DNA from: Macropodus opercularis
Taxonomy: Eukaryota; Chordata; Actinopteri; Anabantiformes; Osphronemidae
Length of the DNA: 64,000 bases
Assembly: GCA_030770545.1 (NCBI GenBank)
Contig: CM061100.1
Span: 5,587,501 to 5,651,500 of the forward strand
Reading direction: 5' to 3'
Shown: in pieces, positions 62,801 to 64,000 of the stretch
Layout of the letters: every line of letters begins with the position of its first letter
Position numbering within the stretch: position 1 is the stretch's first letter
The notes under the pieces: generated by a model
Told to the model about the DNA's origin: nothing
The model's input: the letters and a program-made list of their open reading frames with translations, nothing else
Database searches by the model: none
Program-made: the position numbers and the translations under genes

Positions 62801-64000
62801 CTGACGTGAACACAGAACTGGACAGAACAGCACATGGTCCAACACAAAGATTCAGGATTTGGAAAAGCCAGGGTTACAAGGATATTATTCCGTAAGCCCC
62901 ATTCAGCAGCAGCGGACCAAGCACTCCGATCAGGAACAAGCGTCGCCATTCACCATCTCTGCCTAATTTTCAAACGCTAAATCTGTGATTTGCTTGTACC
63001 TTCATTCTCATGTGAATGAATCCCGTCGTCCTCGTCTGTTGTTCCTTTTTAACATAATCCCACCGGTGCCCATAAAAGAGCATGATTCCACGGAGCCATG
63101 TGATCATACAGGGAATCTGATACAGGAATGACAAGTGACGTTGGAAACTGCAAAGCTCTCGTCTCCAAACTGAGAAAAACACATGAAGTCCAGGAGACGA
63201 GGCACCGCTGCAGGAAGCGCACAACAAACGGGCACCACACTGTATTTAGTAGTGGGCCCGAAACGCACACAAACACACAACTGATGAAGGAAAAACAAGT
63301 GTCTCATCTTCAAGCTGAGACAGTCTGCCGTCCGGTGCCAGGAGCGTCTCTGGACCCTGCAGTGGCAGCTGAGAGGGAAGTGGCACAACACGTTTCATGG
63401 CCACGTCCCATGATGTGAAGCGCTAGTGTAGTACTTCATGTCAAAACACTAATGGGAAAAAACTAAATGTTTGAACAACAGCCAACACAACTGAAATATT
63501 TAACACATATTTAAATGTGAAAATTAAACTGTTGGACAACAGCAACGCAGTATGTTGGTTGAAGTTTGTAATCACTTAAATGTGCGTCTTTAGTGCACGT
63601 ACAGTAGAGTTTGTTTTGTTCTCCGGAAAAAATAAAAATACACACAGTACAAGTTAATCTGATAGAATAATTAAATATGAATAAAAAACGTTCCACTCTG
63701 CTTTTTGCATTTTACTTGAGTTTAGGCGTGTTTGTCTGTCTTAATGAATGGAAAGTGCTGTTCTCTGGAGCTTCTGCATTAATACTCCACGTGAAACGCG
63801 TTATTGCCAATGCATAAGACAGTCCCAGGAGCCGCCATGGACCAGCATGCACCTCTGCATGCGTCACTCCAGAGAAACCTTTATGACAGCAGGGGTAAGA
63901 TGTTGCATTGAGTTTAAACTACTGGACGAGTCATAAAATCAGCATAAACTCAAAAATGGCCGATAATTAAGTAGGTTCCTTTAAACAATGACTCTCTGTT
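56817..64000 (+). other. Start of the next astn2 intron, open at the window edge
   Basis: The intron begins GTCAGT. No exon continuing the frame (expected to start like EEAMLSTYF in mammals) was found. No long intronless ORF of the TRIM32 type was found either. The stretch is ordinary AT-rich non-coding sequence with chance open frames of at most about 134 codons. Confidence 0.8.

Noticed and set aside
56817..64000. Search for the next astn2 exon (expected EEAMLSTYF-like) and for a nested TRIM32-type intronless gene
   Set aside because: Neither an exon in the right phase nor an ORF longer than about 134 codons is present, so both must lie outside the window if they exist.
1..64000. Search by eye for a miR-488-like hairpin, known from an ASTN1 intron
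   Set aside because: No sequence close to the mature microRNA was seen; the nearest, near 7897, shares only TTGAAAGGC.

Overview
The window looks like vertebrate nuclear DNA, most probably from a teleost fish. Short GT-AG exons with a continuous reading frame sit inside long non-coding introns full of microsatellites. At least one truncated retrotransposon copy resembles a family common in fish. There are no operons, ribosome binding sites, CRISPR arrays or other prokaryotic features.

One gene is clearly supported: eight consecutive coding exons on the + strand (14797-15226, 29503-29655, 41022-41135, 43612-43758, 48290-48457, 53895-53979, 54707-54781, 56679-56816). They splice into 1310 nt of uninterrupted reading frame, about 436 residues. 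The protein is an astrotactin, and its conserved residues fit astrotactin-2 (ASTN2) better than ASTN1. The window covers the middle of the gene. It starts at the first transmembrane helix, then runs through the cytoplasmic linker, the second transmembrane helix with a signal-peptidase-like site at its end, the start of the C-terminal ectodomain, a first EGF-like module and part of the region after it. The start codon, signal peptide and N-terminal ectodomain should lie upstream. The remaining EGF-like modules, MACPF-like region, fibronectin-type region and stop codon should lie downstream.

Layout: 1-14796 is non-coding and is read as upstream intron. The first three internal introns are 14.3, 11.4 and 2.5 kb. 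The next four are 4.5, 5.4, 0.7 and 1.9 kb. 56817-64000 is the start of another long intron. Non-coding landmarks are a pure (TA)38 tract, two (CA)n tracts, a GAAA-rich tract, G-rich tracts, strand-biased purine and pyrimidine stretches, and an 84-bp retrotransposon fragment flanked by perfect 13-bp direct repeats. No second protein-coding gene and no RNA gene could be supported. The many other open frames of 60-220 codons look like chance ORFs.

I found no novel biological system. The points most worth checking are gene-internal: phase-symmetric exons that allow in-frame skipping (including the exon with the second membrane helix), the helix-end cleavage motif, a divergent His/Asn-rich cytoplasmic segment, and a few intronic stretches that may be conserved regulatory elements.
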